Under the pieces are notes generated by a model. That model did not search any database. It was not told where the DNA came from and saw nothing but the letters and a program-made list of their open reading frames with translations. Shown here in pieces: positions 42,840-52,280 of a stretch of DNA of 64,000 nt (position 1 is its first letter; the number at the start of each line of letters is the position of its first letter). A program made the translations under genes and the position numbers. Source of the DNA: Flammeovirgaceae bacterium UBA1842 (GTDB lineage Bacteria; Bacteroidota; Bacteroidia; Cytophagales; Cyclobacteriaceae); the NCBI GenBank assembly GCA_002338655.1, contig DDIU01000019.1, positions 44,805-108,804 of the forward strand, written 5' to 3'.

Positions 42840-42883
42840 AAATTGGCACTTGCCTAGCTATGAATAATGCTTAAAGAATTATA

Positions 42884-42934
42884 AATGTCGAATGTCGAAT
42901 ATAGAATGATGAATGAGGAATGAGGAATGAGGAC
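42884..42934. repeat. Short tandem gaatg(agga) repeats
   Basis: Degenerate tandem units (aatgtcg twice, then gaatgatgaatgagg and gaatgagg repeats) between ruvC and a convergent glycosyltransferase gene. Low-complexity, without coding potential; similar in style to the tandem repeats at 54164 and 58826. Confidence 0.6.
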
Positions 42935-42955
42935 TACGATTAACCATTAACCTAT

Positions 42956-44140
42956 TCAACGACCTATCAAATCATACATTTCAATCAAATCCTTGCTTGT
43001 GATGTCCCAGTTCCATCTTTGTTCAACAGCCATCTTTCCATTACTCCCTAGTTTATCGGACAACTCCTTGTCTTTATAAAGTGTGAGTATCTTGTTTGCG
43101 AAATCTTTTTCGTTGTCCGCTTCATGTACCAGTCCGCAATTCTCTTCCTTAACAACATTAGCCTGAGTTGTAGAATCACTCACCACCACCGGCTTACCCA
43201 TGGCCATATATTGAAATAGTTTATTGGCAAAAGTCGTGTCGTGATGTGGATTTTTCTTCAATGGCGAAATACAAATATCCGCAGCTAAAGTGTAGGATGG
43301 AAAAAGTGACACATCTTGCCAGCCTTCAAAAGCAACATGGCTTTCTACTCCTTCACTAATTGCTAATGCCTTTAAATCATTGTCTACTGAACTGTTACCC
43401 ACAAACACTAACTGAATATTAGGAATTTGATCTAGCAGATGCTTAATCGCTTTGATGGCGGTATCCGTTCCCCTCCTGAAACTTGTGTCTCCCAAATAGA
43501 CAATTGTATACTGGTTTTTGAATTTTTCAACTATCTGATTATCAATCGTATAATTAAGGTAAACCTCAGGCAATATAGTATTCGGTACTACTACAATGTC
43601 ACCTGTATCCTTTATTCCTTTACCGACTACCACTTGTTTTGCTTCTTCGGTAACTAGAATAAGTTTATCGGCTTTTTTAATTAACACATCTTGCTCATAT
43701 TCCCAAAGTTTGGGGCTGATTAGCCATTTGCCTGGAAATGCATTTACATGCTTATAGAACTTCATAATCTCAGGTCTGTTTTCATGTAAATCCACCACCA
43801 CTTTTAAACCAGAATTAGCTTTCATAACGGCTTTTGCAATAACCATATCATGTGCATGTAATATGTCAGGTCTGATGTCATCTATAAATTGCCGGATCTT
43901 AGGAGTGATTAATTGGTGGAAAATGGAAAAAGTAAATGCCAAGGCAGACAACTTATAAGTAAGCTTACCCGCCTTGTATCGACATATCTTTATCCCATTA
44001 TGAATCTCTCTACTAGGTCTGTTTTCATAATCCAAACTAAATAAATAAACTTCGTGACCTGCTTTGATCAAGCTGATAGCTTCATTTTCCACCCGTGAGT
44101 CTGGCGGAAATGCAGTATCGAGAAACATTGCTATTTTCAT
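42956..44140 (-). CDS. Family 4 glycosyltransferase (GT-B)
   Basis: 394 residues from the ATG at 44138-44140, which gives the classical N-terminus MKIAMFLDTAFPPDSRVENEA (quoted to position 20 or so). The C-terminal GT-B half has the family motifs YLGDTSFRRGTDTAIKAI, HVAFEGW and the sugar-nucleotide site KLFQYMAMGKPVVVSDS. Likely transfers a sugar from a nucleotide donor onto a surface polysaccharide or lipid. It points away from the divergent glycosyltransferase at 44268. Confidence 0.87.
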   Translation of the reverse strand: MKIAMFLDTAFPPDSRVENEAISLIKAGHEVYLFSLDYENRPSREIHNGIKICRYKAGKLTYKLSALAFTFSIFHQLITPKIRQFIDDIRPDILHAHDMVIAKAVMKANSGLKVVVDLHENRPEIMKFYKHVNAFPGKWLISPKLWEYEQDVLIKKADKLILVTEEAKQVVVGKGIKDTGDIVVVPNTILPEVYLNYTIDNQIVEKFKNQYTIVYLGDTSFRRGTDTAIKAIKHLLDQIPNIQLVFVGNSSVDNDLKALAISEGVESHVAFEGWQDVSLFPSYTLAADICISPLKKNPHHDTTFANKLFQYMAMGKPVVVSDSTTQANVVKEENCGLVHEADNEKDFANKILTLYKDKELSDKLGSNGKMAVEQRWNWDITSKDLIEMYDLIGR

Positions 44141-44267
44141 GTATAAAATAAGTGAAATCAGTTGATGAATATTTAAACTTACACCAAACATATAAATACT
44201 GGTCTTAGCATACATCTAAAAATAAATCTTGGGTGTATAAATGGACCATATTATGATAATTCAGTAT

Positions 44268-45398
44268 ATGCATTTATTAATAATCCCATCCTATTACCCC
44301 AACAGCTATAACCCAATAGAAGGCATCTACTTTAAGGTACAGGCTGAATCACAACAAAAATTGGGTTACAATGTTGGTGTCGTTGCACCACTTGTAATCA
44401 AGCATTATGTACTTAAAAGAGAGCGAAAAATTGATTTTGGCTATAAAATAAATAATAAAGGTATACCTACATTCCTTTATCAATTTCCATCCTTTCCGAT
44501 ATTCAAAAAAGTGAATGACTTATTACGGCTATATTTTGGAAAAAAACTTTTTAGAAAATATGTCAATAATAATGGCGTTCCAAATCTAATTCATTTGCAT
44601 TCATTTGAAAACGGAATTCTAGCAAGGTGGATCAAAAGGGAATACAATATTCCATTTGTCACCACTGAACATTCATCAGGCTTTCAAAGAAAGTTATATA
44701 CCTCTTGGCAACTGAATCTTGCTAGAAAGACCTATGAAGAATCCAGTACTATGATTACTGTCAGTGAAGCCCTAAAATCAACTTTAATAAAGCATTTTGA
44801 CATAGAATCAACAGTTGTAGGTAACATGATTGATGTCGAACTTTTTGCCCCACGGACGTTATCAAAAAAATATGATTTCATAACAGTAGGAGGATTCCAT
44901 GATTCTAAAAATTACCCGCTTTTAATTGACGCTTTTACCAACGTACGACCTAAAAATCCTTCCTTTCGTCTAGCCATTATTGGCAATGGCCCTTTGATGA
45001 AAGAGATAGAGGAAAAAATCATTAAAAACGGATTATCTGATAATATAGCTTTATTGGGGAGTCAAACCCCAAATGATATAGTCAAATTATTAAATCAAAG
45101 TTTAATATTTGTATCATCAAGTAAAATTGAAACTTTTGGTGTGGCAATAATCGAAGCAATGAGTTGTGGGCTACCTGTTGTAGTAACAAAATCAGGAGGC
45201 CCTGACCACTTAATCACTGATGATTCAATTGGCCTGCTATCTGATCATAATGCAGAAAATTTAAGTAAGGCGATTAACAAAGTCTTTGAAAACATTAATT
45301 CCTACGATAATAATCACATCAGACAATCCATTGTTGAAAACTATTCGGCCAGTGCCGTGTGTGATCAACTCAAAAATATTTATAAAAAAATAATTTAA
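44268..45398 (+). CDS. Family 4 glycosyltransferase (GT-B)
   Basis: Begins most naturally at the ATG 44268 (MHLLIIPSYYPN), though ATGs at 44241 and 44253 are in frame. About 376 residues. The N-terminal domain has PIEGIYFKVQAESQ and HLHSFENG, VTTEHSSG and VTVSEAL; the C-terminal domain has VGGFHDSKNYPLLIDAF and SKIETFGVAIIEAMSCGLPVVVT, with the EX7E-like donor site. First gene of a plus-strand run with a sulfotransferase and flippase, consistent with a capsule or exopolysaccharide locus. Confidence 0.87.
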   Translation: MHLLIIPSYYPNSYNPIEGIYFKVQAESQQKLGYNVGVVAPLVIKHYVLKRERKIDFGYKINNKGIPTFLYQFPSFPIFKKVNDLLRLYFGKKLFRKYVNNNGVPNLIHLHSFENGILARWIKREYNIPFVTTEHSSGFQRKLYTSWQLNLARKTYEESSTMITVSEALKSTLIKHFDIESTVVGNMIDVELFAPRTLSKKYDFITVGGFHDSKNYPLLIDAFTNVRPKNPSFRLAIIGNGPLMKEIEEKIIKNGLSDNIALLGSQTPNDIVKLLNQSLIFVSSSKIETFGVAIIEAMSCGLPVVVTKSGGPDHLITDDSIGLLSDHNAENLSKAINKVFENINSYDNNHIRQSIVENYSASAVCDQLKNIYKKII

Positions 45399-45417
45399 TC
45401 GATCATAAAAACAGCAA

Positions 45418-46248
45418 ATGTTCAATATCTTCAACTGGTTTAAACCTGCTCCAGACCCAAAATATTTCAAGTTTAACTTAATCGTTTCTACTGGTAGGAC
45501 AGGAACCAAATACCTAGGGAAGGTGCTCAACCAACCTAAAATGGGAATTGTAGCACTTCATGAACCAAAACCTAATCTAGAAAATATAGGTTATGACCTT
45601 CTCACCGGAAAGATCACCAATGAACAGGCCAAAGAAGCCATATTAAAAAACCGTAAGCGAATAATGTCAAAGGTGGGTAACTTAACCTACATAGAGTCAA
45701 ATGGAGGCATGGTTTTTCTCCTACCACTACTTGCTGACATCTTTCCTTTGTTAAAAGTAGTTCATATCGTAAGAAACCCCATTGATTTAGTAAAGTCTGG
45801 TGTAAACCGCTCAATGAAGGTAAATGGAGAAATCATTCAAAAATATGCGATGGAAGAGCGTTGGAGGTTAAAAGCTTCTGATATAAAAAATGATCCGTAT
45901 TCACATCTTTGGAATGAAATGGATATCTATCAAAGATTTATGTGGTTATGGAATATCAAGAATAAACACATTGCAGATTTCTTAAAAACTGGAAACCGTG
46001 GGATTACCATTAAATTTGAAGATATCTTCCATCAAACAGACAATATCGGTTTTGATCAATTAATTAAGTATTTTTCATTACCAGATGAGATAAAAAATTT
46101 ACTTAATAATAAGCGTTTTGAATCAGCTAAAAATAAGAATGCCGTGACTTTTGCACAGAACTATGAAGATTGGCCAGAGGATAGAAAGTTAGCATTGAAA
46201 GAGATATGCAATGACTTGGCAAGTAAGTATAATTATAGCTTTCACTAA
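45418..46248 (+). CDS. Sulfotransferase family protein
   Basis: 276 residues. The PAPS 5'-phosphosulfate loop is LIVSTGRTGTKYL (21-33) and the 3'-phosphate-binding region is HIVRNPIDLVKSGVNRS (116-132). Both are intact, so it probably moves sulfate from PAPS to a hydroxyl or amine, presumably on the polysaccharide made by the surrounding glycosyltransferases. Starts 20 bp after the GT stop and 62 bp before the flippase. Sulfated exopolysaccharides are frequent in marine Bacteroidota. Confidence 0.8.
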   Translation: MFNIFNWFKPAPDPKYFKFNLIVSTGRTGTKYLGKVLNQPKMGIVALHEPKPNLENIGYDLLTGKITNEQAKEAILKNRKRIMSKVGNLTYIESNGGMVFLLPLLADIFPLLKVVHIVRNPIDLVKSGVNRSMKVNGEIIQKYAMEERWRLKASDIKNDPYSHLWNEMDIYQRFMWLWNIKNKHIADFLKTGNRGITIKFEDIFHQTDNIGFDQLIKYFSLPDEIKNLLNNKRFESAKNKNAVTFAQNYEDWPEDRKLALKEICNDLASKYNYSFH

Positions 46249-46310
46249 GGAAATCATATAGATAAAAAAATGTGGTCAGTCGGTATTCCAATTAATATTC
46301 TTTTTTGTCA

Positions 46311-47786
46311 ATGGGCATAGTAAGTAGAACCAGCATAAAATTTTCAATCATACTATACATAGGCATTGTGCTGGGCTATGTCAACATGATACTTATATTC
46401 CCTAATGTATTAGGGGATGAATTATTTGGGTTAACCCGAATTCTATTTACAGCAGCGGCTCTAATTGCGCAAATTGCGCAACTAGGGACTAGCAATATAT
46501 TAGTAAGGTTTCATCCATTTCTAAAAGAAGACAAAAAAAACTCAACGCTTTCCCTAGGGTTAATTTTATCATTCATTGGTGTTCTTCTGTCCTCCTCATT
46601 CCTTTTTATTTTCAAGAACTGGATTATTGAAGTTTATTCTGAAAAAGCCGGTCTTTTTACAGAATATTATTATTTACTGCTTCCTGCCGTTGTCTCGTTA
46701 ATTTTCTTCAATCTTTTTGAAGCGTATTTAAGGGTTTTACTAAAAAATTCGGTATCTGCCTTTCTAAATTCAGTATTGCTGCGTTTGGTATGGTTGGCAT
46801 TGGTTATTCTCTATTCCTTCCAGTATTTTGATACCAGTACATTTATCAATCTTTATGTTGGTGGACAGGTAATAATGACGGTTTTGGCTTTTATTTATAC
46901 CGTTACAGTTGCCAAACTGAATCTGGGATTTGATTTGAGCTCAGAAAAAATAAAAATCCTAAAAACGATGTCACAATATGGCATTGTTACCATATTAAGT
47001 GGACTGTCACTTTTGTTGATAAATAGAATTGATGTGGTGATGATCGGCTCCTATCTAGGTCTGGAAGAGGTTGCTATATATTCAATTGCATTTTATATGA
47101 GTATGGTAATTATAGTTCCTGCCCAGTCCATTTCACGTGCTTCGGCCGTTTTAGTGGCCGATGCATTCAAAAAAAATGACCTCGTAACCATCAAATCCCT
47201 TTATGAAAAAACCGCATTAAACCAGATGCTTTTTGGATCTATAGTATTTATAGCAATCATCATCAATTATAAAAGCCTAATGAGTTTTTTACCCCCAAAC
47301 TATGCTGACAGTTTCTTTGTATTCCTCTTCTTGGGTTTAGGTAAAATTATTGACACTGGATTTGGCATGAACGGATTTGTTATACTAACCTCCAAATACT
47401 TCAAGGTGGATACAATCATGTCTGTGGGCTTACTTATTCTTTCTATAATTATTAAAGTCTTTTTTATCCCACATTATGGGATTACCGGTGCTGCTCTTTC
47501 TACAGCAATAGCTTTATTGCTTTTTAACTTTTCGAAGTTCTTGTTCTTAAAATGGAAAATGGATTTGACCCCCTTTACAAAGGATTACATGAAATTGGTT
47601 CTTTTATTAATTGGTTCGTGCTTCGTAACAATGGTGATTCCCTTTCTTTTCAATATCTGGGTGGATATGATACTACGTAGTGCCTTATTTCTACTGCTGG
47701 TCATCCCAGCCACGTTCTATCTAAATATCTCACCAGAATTTAATGAGATCATCAAAAAGGGATGGGCAATGGTCAGAAAAAAATAG
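46311..47786 (+). CDS. Oligosaccharide flippase, Wzx/MATE type
   Basis: 491 residues with 12-14 hydrophobic helices of the polysaccharide-biosynthesis (MVF/MOP) superfamily. Conserved stretches are QIAQLGTSNILVRFHPF near the N-terminus, INRIDVVMIGSYLGLEEVAIYSIAFYMS in the middle and IPHYGITGAALSTAIALL near the C-terminus. It would flip lipid-linked repeat units across the inner membrane. The ATG at 46311 is preferred to the TTG six bases upstream. It converges with the next glycosyltransferase gene, two bases apart. Confidence 0.9.
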   Translation: MGIVSRTSIKFSIILYIGIVLGYVNMILIFPNVLGDELFGLTRILFTAAALIAQIAQLGTSNILVRFHPFLKEDKKNSTLSLGLILSFIGVLLSSSFLFIFKNWIIEVYSEKAGLFTEYYYLLLPAVVSLIFFNLFEAYLRVLLKNSVSAFLNSVLLRLVWLALVILYSFQYFDTSTFINLYVGGQVIMTVLAFIYTVTVAKLNLGFDLSSEKIKILKTMSQYGIVTILSGLSLLLINRIDVVMIGSYLGLEEVAIYSIAFYMSMVIIVPAQSISRASAVLVADAFKKNDLVTIKSLYEKTALNQMLFGSIVFIAIIINYKSLMSFLPPNYADSFFVFLFLGLGKIIDTGFGMNGFVILTSKYFKVDTIMSVGLLILSIIIKVFFIPHYGITGAALSTAIALLLFNFSKFLFLKWKMDLTPFTKDYMKLVLLLIGSCFVTMVIPFLFNIWVDMILRSALFLLLVIPATFYLNISPEFNEIIKKGWAMVRKK

Positions 47787-47788
47787 CC

Positions 47789-49078
47789 TTAATTATTTTC
47801 ACCAATCTTATCAAGAAGCTGTGCTAAATCTGAAGTGGTGCTTTTTCGTGAGTATTTTATTAATTGAGCCTGATCAACTAGAAGTTCAACTTCTCCTTTT
47901 AAATACTTCTCCAATTGGCCCTTAATTCCTTCTAAATTATCCCAGTGGTATACATTACCAGTATTGGTCTGATTAATAATTTGAGCACTATCTCCCTCCT
48001 CAGGCCCTAAGGCCAATATCGGCCGCTGACTGGCCATATATTCAAAAAGTTTACCTGGAATATGCCCTTTGGCATTTTTTGAATCGTTAAGCAGTAGCAA
48101 TAGCAAATCAGATTCTGAATAGGCCTTAAGCACCTCCTCGTGTGAGACCGGTTTCTTAAACTCCACTAATGGCTTTAATATTTCATCCGATTTGATAAAA
48201 TCAATAATTGATTGGTCAATGGTACCATATAATTGAACCTTAATCCTACTAGCAAGTTCCGGTTGTACAGCCAGTTGTTTAACGGCCTTCCAAAAATTAG
48301 CAGGATTCCGGAAATGATTGATCAATCCAAAATGACTAATTACAAAGGTTTCTGATTGTTTTCGCGGTTTATTTTCAAAATCCGATTCATCAAATCCATT
48401 GGTGATCACCTTGTAACCCCGGTCAACTATACTGTTAAGCTCTCCAGCCCAGGTTTCGCTCACCGTGACTATCTGATCTGCTTTGGTCAACACCTTTTTT
48501 TCTAATCTCTTGTGCCTCCATCTGGCTATGGATGTTAAACTGAAATTATCCAGCATGTCCCACTTACTCCAAGGGTCACGAAAGTCAGCCAACCATTTTA
48601 TACCTGTCCGTTTTTTTAAATTCAACCCTATCAGGTGCATACTATGAGGAGGACCGGTAGTTACTATGGCTTCAATATCATTGTCATGAATGAACCTAAC
48701 CAAAAAATCAGAAGCAGGTTTCACCCAAAATCTTCGTGGGTCAGGAATAAAAAAATTACCTCTTACAAACAAAGCCAGTTTGGTCATTAAAGATTGTGAG
48801 CCCTGATCGTTAACTACACCTTGCTTCATTTTTTTGCCTTTGTTTACTTTCGCAAACAGGTGGTAAGGCTCCCATATTGGTAGTTTAAGCACTTCCAACT
48901 CTTGACTTACATCCTTGAGCAGGGTCTCATCTTTATTATCGAAATCTGGATTTTCCGGGGTGAATATGATAGGCTCCCAATTAAATTCAGGCAGGTACTT
49001 GGCAAATTTAAGCCAGCGCTGTACACCACCACCACCACTCGGTGGCCAATAATAAGTTATGATGAGTACTTTTTTCAT
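47789..49078 (-). CDS. Family 4 glycosyltransferase (GT-B)
   Basis: 429 residues. N-terminal YYWPPSGGGGVQRWLKFAKYLPEF and TTGPPHSMHLIGL, then WLADFRDPWSKW and VTVSETWAGEL belong to the WcfI/WbuB-like group found in Bacteroidota surface-polysaccharide loci. The C-terminal donor site is KLFEYMASQRPILALG. It is adjacent to another glycosyltransferase on the same strand (32-bp gap). Confidence 0.88.
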   Translation of the reverse strand: MKKVLIITYYWPPSGGGGVQRWLKFAKYLPEFNWEPIIFTPENPDFDNKDETLLKDVSQELEVLKLPIWEPYHLFAKVNKGKKMKQGVVNDQGSQSLMTKLALFVRGNFFIPDPRRFWVKPASDFLVRFIHDNDIEAIVTTGPPHSMHLIGLNLKKRTGIKWLADFRDPWSKWDMLDNFSLTSIARWRHKRLEKKVLTKADQIVTVSETWAGELNSIVDRGYKVITNGFDESDFENKPRKQSETFVISHFGLINHFRNPANFWKAVKQLAVQPELASRIKVQLYGTIDQSIIDFIKSDEILKPLVEFKKPVSHEEVLKAYSESDLLLLLLNDSKNAKGHIPGKLFEYMASQRPILALGPEEGDSAQIINQTNTGNVYHWDNLEGIKGQLEKYLKGEVELLVDQAQLIKYSRKSTTSDLAQLLDKIGENN

Positions 49079-49110
49079 TTACAGTTCTGGCAAATATGGT
49101 AAGTGTAACC

Positions 49111-49770
49111 TCAATACCGATAAAATCTACTTAAAAATTGAGGACTAATGCCAAAATAAAAACCCATTACCAACATGATATTAATCACCTGCTGTTTAAA
49201 ATGACCATGGGCTTTAAATCTCCTTGCCGAGGTAATGATGGCCGCATCAAATTTTTTGAAAGTCGATTTTTTCCTTATCCTCCTTACCATATCAATATCT
49301 TCCATTATGGGATAGGGTTGATAACCCCCTAATTCATTGTATAAATTTTTATTGATTAATAGCCCTTGGTCTCCATAGGTAGTTAAAGAAAAATTAAACT
49401 TCGAAAACCACTCGTACACCCTCAATAACCAACCATTCTGGTCAAACTTTAATTGAAAGGCTCCTGGCACCGCTCCATCAATGAGGTTTGGTAATGATTC
49501 AATGGCATTTTTACTTAAAATAGAGTCTGCATGAAGGAAGAGTAAGATAGATCCTAGGGCCTCTCCGGCTCCAGCATTCATTTGATTTGCCCTTCCTTTT
49601 TTGGCCATTATCACTTTTACATTAGAGTATGAACGTGCCAATTCAACCGTTTTGTCAGAACTCCCACCATCACATACAATGATTTCAGCATTCACATTTT
49701 GCAAGGAATCCAACAGGTGGGTTATATGATGCTCCTCATTTAAGGTGGGTATTATAACAGAAAGTCCCAT
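49111..49770 (-). CDS. Family 2 glycosyltransferase (TIGR04283-like)
   Basis: 219-residue GT-A enzyme: VIIPTLNEE (5-13), VCDGGSSDKT (32-41), AGEALGSILLFLHADS with the DxD-like HAD, then YGDQGLLINKNLYNELGGY and PIMEDIDMVRRIR. These are features of the small rSAM/selenodomain-associated transferase-2 family, TIGR04283. No rSAM partner is near. It likely modifies a lipid or glycan at the membrane via the C-terminal hydrophobic segment. Confidence 0.85.
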   Translation of the reverse strand: MGLSVIIPTLNEEHHITHLLDSLQNVNAEIIVCDGGSSDKTVELARSYSNVKVIMAKKGRANQMNAGAGEALGSILLFLHADSILSKNAIESLPNLIDGAVPGAFQLKFDQNGWLLRVYEWFSKFNFSLTTYGDQGLLINKNLYNELGGYQPYPIMEDIDMVRRIRKKSTFKKFDAAIITSARRFKAHGHFKQQVINIMLVMGFYFGISPQFLSRFYRY

Positions 49771-49936
49771 TTATTTTTTATCATGATTCCAACCAATTGC
49801 AGCTTTTCGTTGTCTTATGTTCAATTACGAACAAGTTATAAGTTCGCATTCGTTCAATTTCTGGGCTATGGATGTCTTACTTTTCCAAATTAAGTACTTT
49901 TTACCTGTTGGCATGTTGATTGACAAGAGCTTAAAT

Positions 49937-50029
49937 ATGAAATGGATAAATAAATCTTCGCTTACAATTTTGATTGGTCTTATAGTAGTATTAATCATTG
50001 TGATAACCACTAATCTATCCTTCAATTAA
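49937..50029 (+). CDS. Possible 30-residue single-span membrane peptide
   Basis: A short frame MKWINKSSLTILIGLI followed by a strongly hydrophobic stretch and NLSFN. One predicted membrane helix. It ends within four bases of the convergent gene stop at 50026. No ribosome-binding signal is obvious. It may be a chance frame; reported because of its compact transmembrane pattern in a 255-bp gap that is otherwise empty. Confidence 0.25.
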   Translation: MKWINKSSLTILIGLIVVLIIVITTNLSFN

Positions 50030-50541
50030 AATTGGAATTCTTTTTTATTAAGGATTATATCCTTTTCTTCCCCCTCTAATTTCAAATCTTTTATGTAGCG
50101 CTTTAGTGTTGGGCGATTAAGTGACATTACAAAAAGTATTATCACATAAGATACCACCAGCACACCCGAAGTAGTCAACCACAAGCTAAGCGCAAGTAAA
50201 GAACATGCCAGCCCAACCAGAAAATAGAAGTTGCGTGCGCCATAGTAATAATGCTCAAGTTTATCCTTTAGCAATGATTGGGTTCTAGCGGTTACTGCTA
50301 CCCGTGATTTAATGCGCATCCCTTGTAAAACCAGTAAACCGCTTATCAACGTAACAGCATAACTCATGATAAGTAGGCTGAAAGAGGGTACTAAATACCC
50401 TGTAAATCCATTGTTTTTTATCTCCAAATAGATCAATACGAAGGGTAAAAGTGGAAGGGCCAGTGAGGCATGAAATACCATTCCCAGCTTATTATGAAAA
50501 TCCTCGGGAGTTCTTAATTTTATACTCATAGTTTTAATCAT
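50026..50541 (-). CDS. DUF6526-like or similar integral membrane protein of unknown function
   Basis: 171 residues with four hydrophobic segments in two pairs (about 25-42, 50-70; 107-122, 125-142), separated by a basic cytoplasmic loop with RIKSRVAVTARTQSLLKDKLEH. The N-terminus RTPEDFHNKLGMVFHASLALP recalls small Bacteroidota membrane proteins, but I cannot name the family with certainty. ATGs at 50541 and 50529 are both possible. It lies divergent from the TetR regulator of the paa genes with a 52-bp gap. Confidence 0.6.
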   Translation of the reverse strand: MIKTMSIKLRTPEDFHNKLGMVFHASLALPLLPFVLIYLEIKNNGFTGYLVPSFSLLIMSYAVTLISGLLVLQGMRIKSRVAVTARTQSLLKDKLEHYYYGARNFYFLVGLACSLLALSLWLTTSGVLVVSYVIILFVMSLNRPTLKRYIKDLKLEGEEKDIILNKKEFQF

Positions 50542-50593
50542 TCAAAACTAATGATTTACTTCTTTAGGAAACAATAATGATTATTTTTGTAAC

Positions 50594-51178
50594 ATGGCCG
50601 AAGTAGAAAATTTAAGTAGAAAGGAACAGGTTATTAGAAAAGCGGCTGCTCTTTTTCAAAAAAATGGTTATTCAGCCACTTCTATGCGTGATCTTGCCCA
50701 TGCCCTGGGTATTGAGGCAGCGAGCTTATATTCACATATAAAATCGAAAGAGGAAATTCTTCAAAGTTTATGTTTTGATATGGCCCGCCAATTTCGCGAG
50801 TCATTGGAAAATGTGGAAAAATCCAATGCCTCCTACAGCGAAAAGCTACGTAACGGAATACTTGGACATATTGCAGTAATGGCGAAAGACCTAACTGCTT
50901 CTGCGGTGTTTATGAACGAACACCGGTACCTGAGTCAGCCTTATTTAAGGGACTTTCTACTGATGAGAATAAACTATATCAACCGATTCAAACATATTAT
51001 CGAAGGCGGGATTAAATCCGGGGAGTTCAGTCATATAGATACAAAACTCGCTGTAATGACGCTTTTTTCTTCATTAAATTGGATGCCAAATTGGTTTGAA
51101 CCTTCTGGATTGATTGATCCTGAAAAGGTGGGCAATCAATTAGCTGATATGTTGATTGGCGGAATAAAAACCAAATGA
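50594..51178 (+). CDS. TetR family regulator, probably of phenylacetate degradation
   Basis: 194 residues. The N-terminal helix-turn-helix covers about 12-56, with the signature YSATSMRDLAHALGIEAASLYSHIKSKEEIL. The C-terminal ligand domain is all-helical and has no catalytic motif. It is the first gene of the plus-strand paa cluster, 42 bp ahead of paaA, which suggests autoregulation and control by phenylacetyl-CoA, as for PaaR in other bacteria. That role is inference from position. A tatttttg box at 50582-50589 may be the promoter. Confidence 0.85.
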   Translation: MAEVENLSRKEQVIRKAAALFQKNGYSATSMRDLAHALGIEAASLYSHIKSKEEILQSLCFDMARQFRESLENVEKSNASYSEKLRNGILGHIAVMAKDLTASAVFMNEHRYLSQPYLRDFLLMRINYINRFKHIIEGGIKSGEFSHIDTKLAVMTLFSSLNWMPNWFEPSGLIDPEKVGNQLADMLIGGIKTK

Positions 51179-51220
51179 GTAATTTTGGTGTTACTAACAC
51201 GAAGTCAAAATAAATAAACT

Positions 51221-52207
51221 ATGTACGGAGGCGGCAATACTTTTGAAGGAATAAAATCAACTGGTCTGGAAACAGAAGATCCGGTAAAACTAGCTGAGTT
51301 TGAAGCTAGAATAGAGCGGGGGGAAAAAATAGAACCTCATGATTGGATGCCTCAACTCTATAGAAAGCAATTGATCAGAATGATTGAGCAACATGCTCAT
51401 TCAGAAATTATTGGGGCACTTCCTGAAGGTACTTGGATCACCCGGGCACCGGGCTTCAAAAGAAAATTGGCTTTGATGGCCAAAGTACAGGATGAAGTAG
51501 GTCATGCCCAACTCCTTTATGGTGCGGCCGAAACATTGGGCAAGCCACGTGAGCAAATGCTTGACGACTTAATCAGTGGCAAATCCAAATATTCAAATAT
51601 ATTTAACTATCCGGCCTTCACTTGGGCTGATTCATGTTTTATTTCCTGGCTGGTAGATGCCGGGGCAATTGTAAACCAGTTAGCCAATGCCCGTGGAAGT
51701 TACGGCCCCTATTGCCGTGCTCTGGAGCGAATTTGTGCCGAAGAATCTTTCCACTTAAAATATGGCCATCACTGCGTGATCCATTTGGCTACGGGTAGTC
51801 AGGTACAACGCGACATGATGCAAGCGGCCTTTAATAGATGGTGGCCACCAATGATGCACTTTTTTGGCCCTTCCGATAAAGCATCAGTCCATAGTGAAAT
51901 ATTGATGCGGTGGAAGGTAAAGATGTCATCGAATGACGACCAGCGTAATCAGTTTTTGGATATGTATGTTCCTAAAATTTGGGAGCTGGGATTCACCCTA
52001 CCTGATCCAAACTTGAGAAAAAATACAGAAACTGATAAATGGGAATATACTGAACCTGATTGGGAAGAATTTAAAAGAGTAATCAACGGGGATGGCCCAT
52101 GTAATGCAGAACGGCTTGCTGTGCGCAGGACTGCTGAAGAGCGTGGCCGCTGGGTGCGTAAAGCCCTCCTTGCTCCAAAAACAGAATACGTTGCCCCATT
52201 GGCATAG
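51221..52207 (+). CDS. paaA: Phenylacetyl-CoA 1,2-epoxidase catalytic subunit PaaA
   Basis: Di-iron oxygenase subunit that epoxidises the ring of phenylacetyl-CoA. 328 residues; the carboxylate-bridged iron site is visible in QDEVGHA (90-96: E92, H95) and CAEESFHLKYGHH (172-184: E174/E175, H178). N-terminal YGGGNTFEGIKSTG and the C-terminal W-rich EPDWEEFKRVINGDGPCN are typical. It begins the paaABCD order and should need a reductase (PaaE), not found here. Confidence 0.96.
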   Translation: MYGGGNTFEGIKSTGLETEDPVKLAEFEARIERGEKIEPHDWMPQLYRKQLIRMIEQHAHSEIIGALPEGTWITRAPGFKRKLALMAKVQDEVGHAQLLYGAAETLGKPREQMLDDLISGKSKYSNIFNYPAFTWADSCFISWLVDAGAIVNQLANARGSYGPYCRALERICAEESFHLKYGHHCVIHLATGSQVQRDMMQAAFNRWWPPMMHFFGPSDKASVHSEILMRWKVKMSSNDDQRNQFLDMYVPKIWELGFTLPDPNLRKNTETDKWEYTEPDWEEFKRVINGDGPCNAERLAVRRTAEERGRWVRKALLAPKTEYVAPLA

Positions 52208-52280
52208 TGACTGTTTACAAACTCATTGTATAACATAAATGAAAATGGCATCTTTGGGGTGTCATTTTTTATTACCACTC

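Noticed and set aside
49817..50029. 70-residue plus-strand frame
   Set aside because: Only the last 30 residues show a sensible membrane pattern; the first 40 look random, so only the short version is listed, at low confidence.
52239..52280. Longer PaaB start with hydrophobic leader
   Set aside because: The leader is short, not a proper signal peptide, and a cytoplasmic epoxidase subunit should not be exported; the MMKSLDPRV start fits the family.
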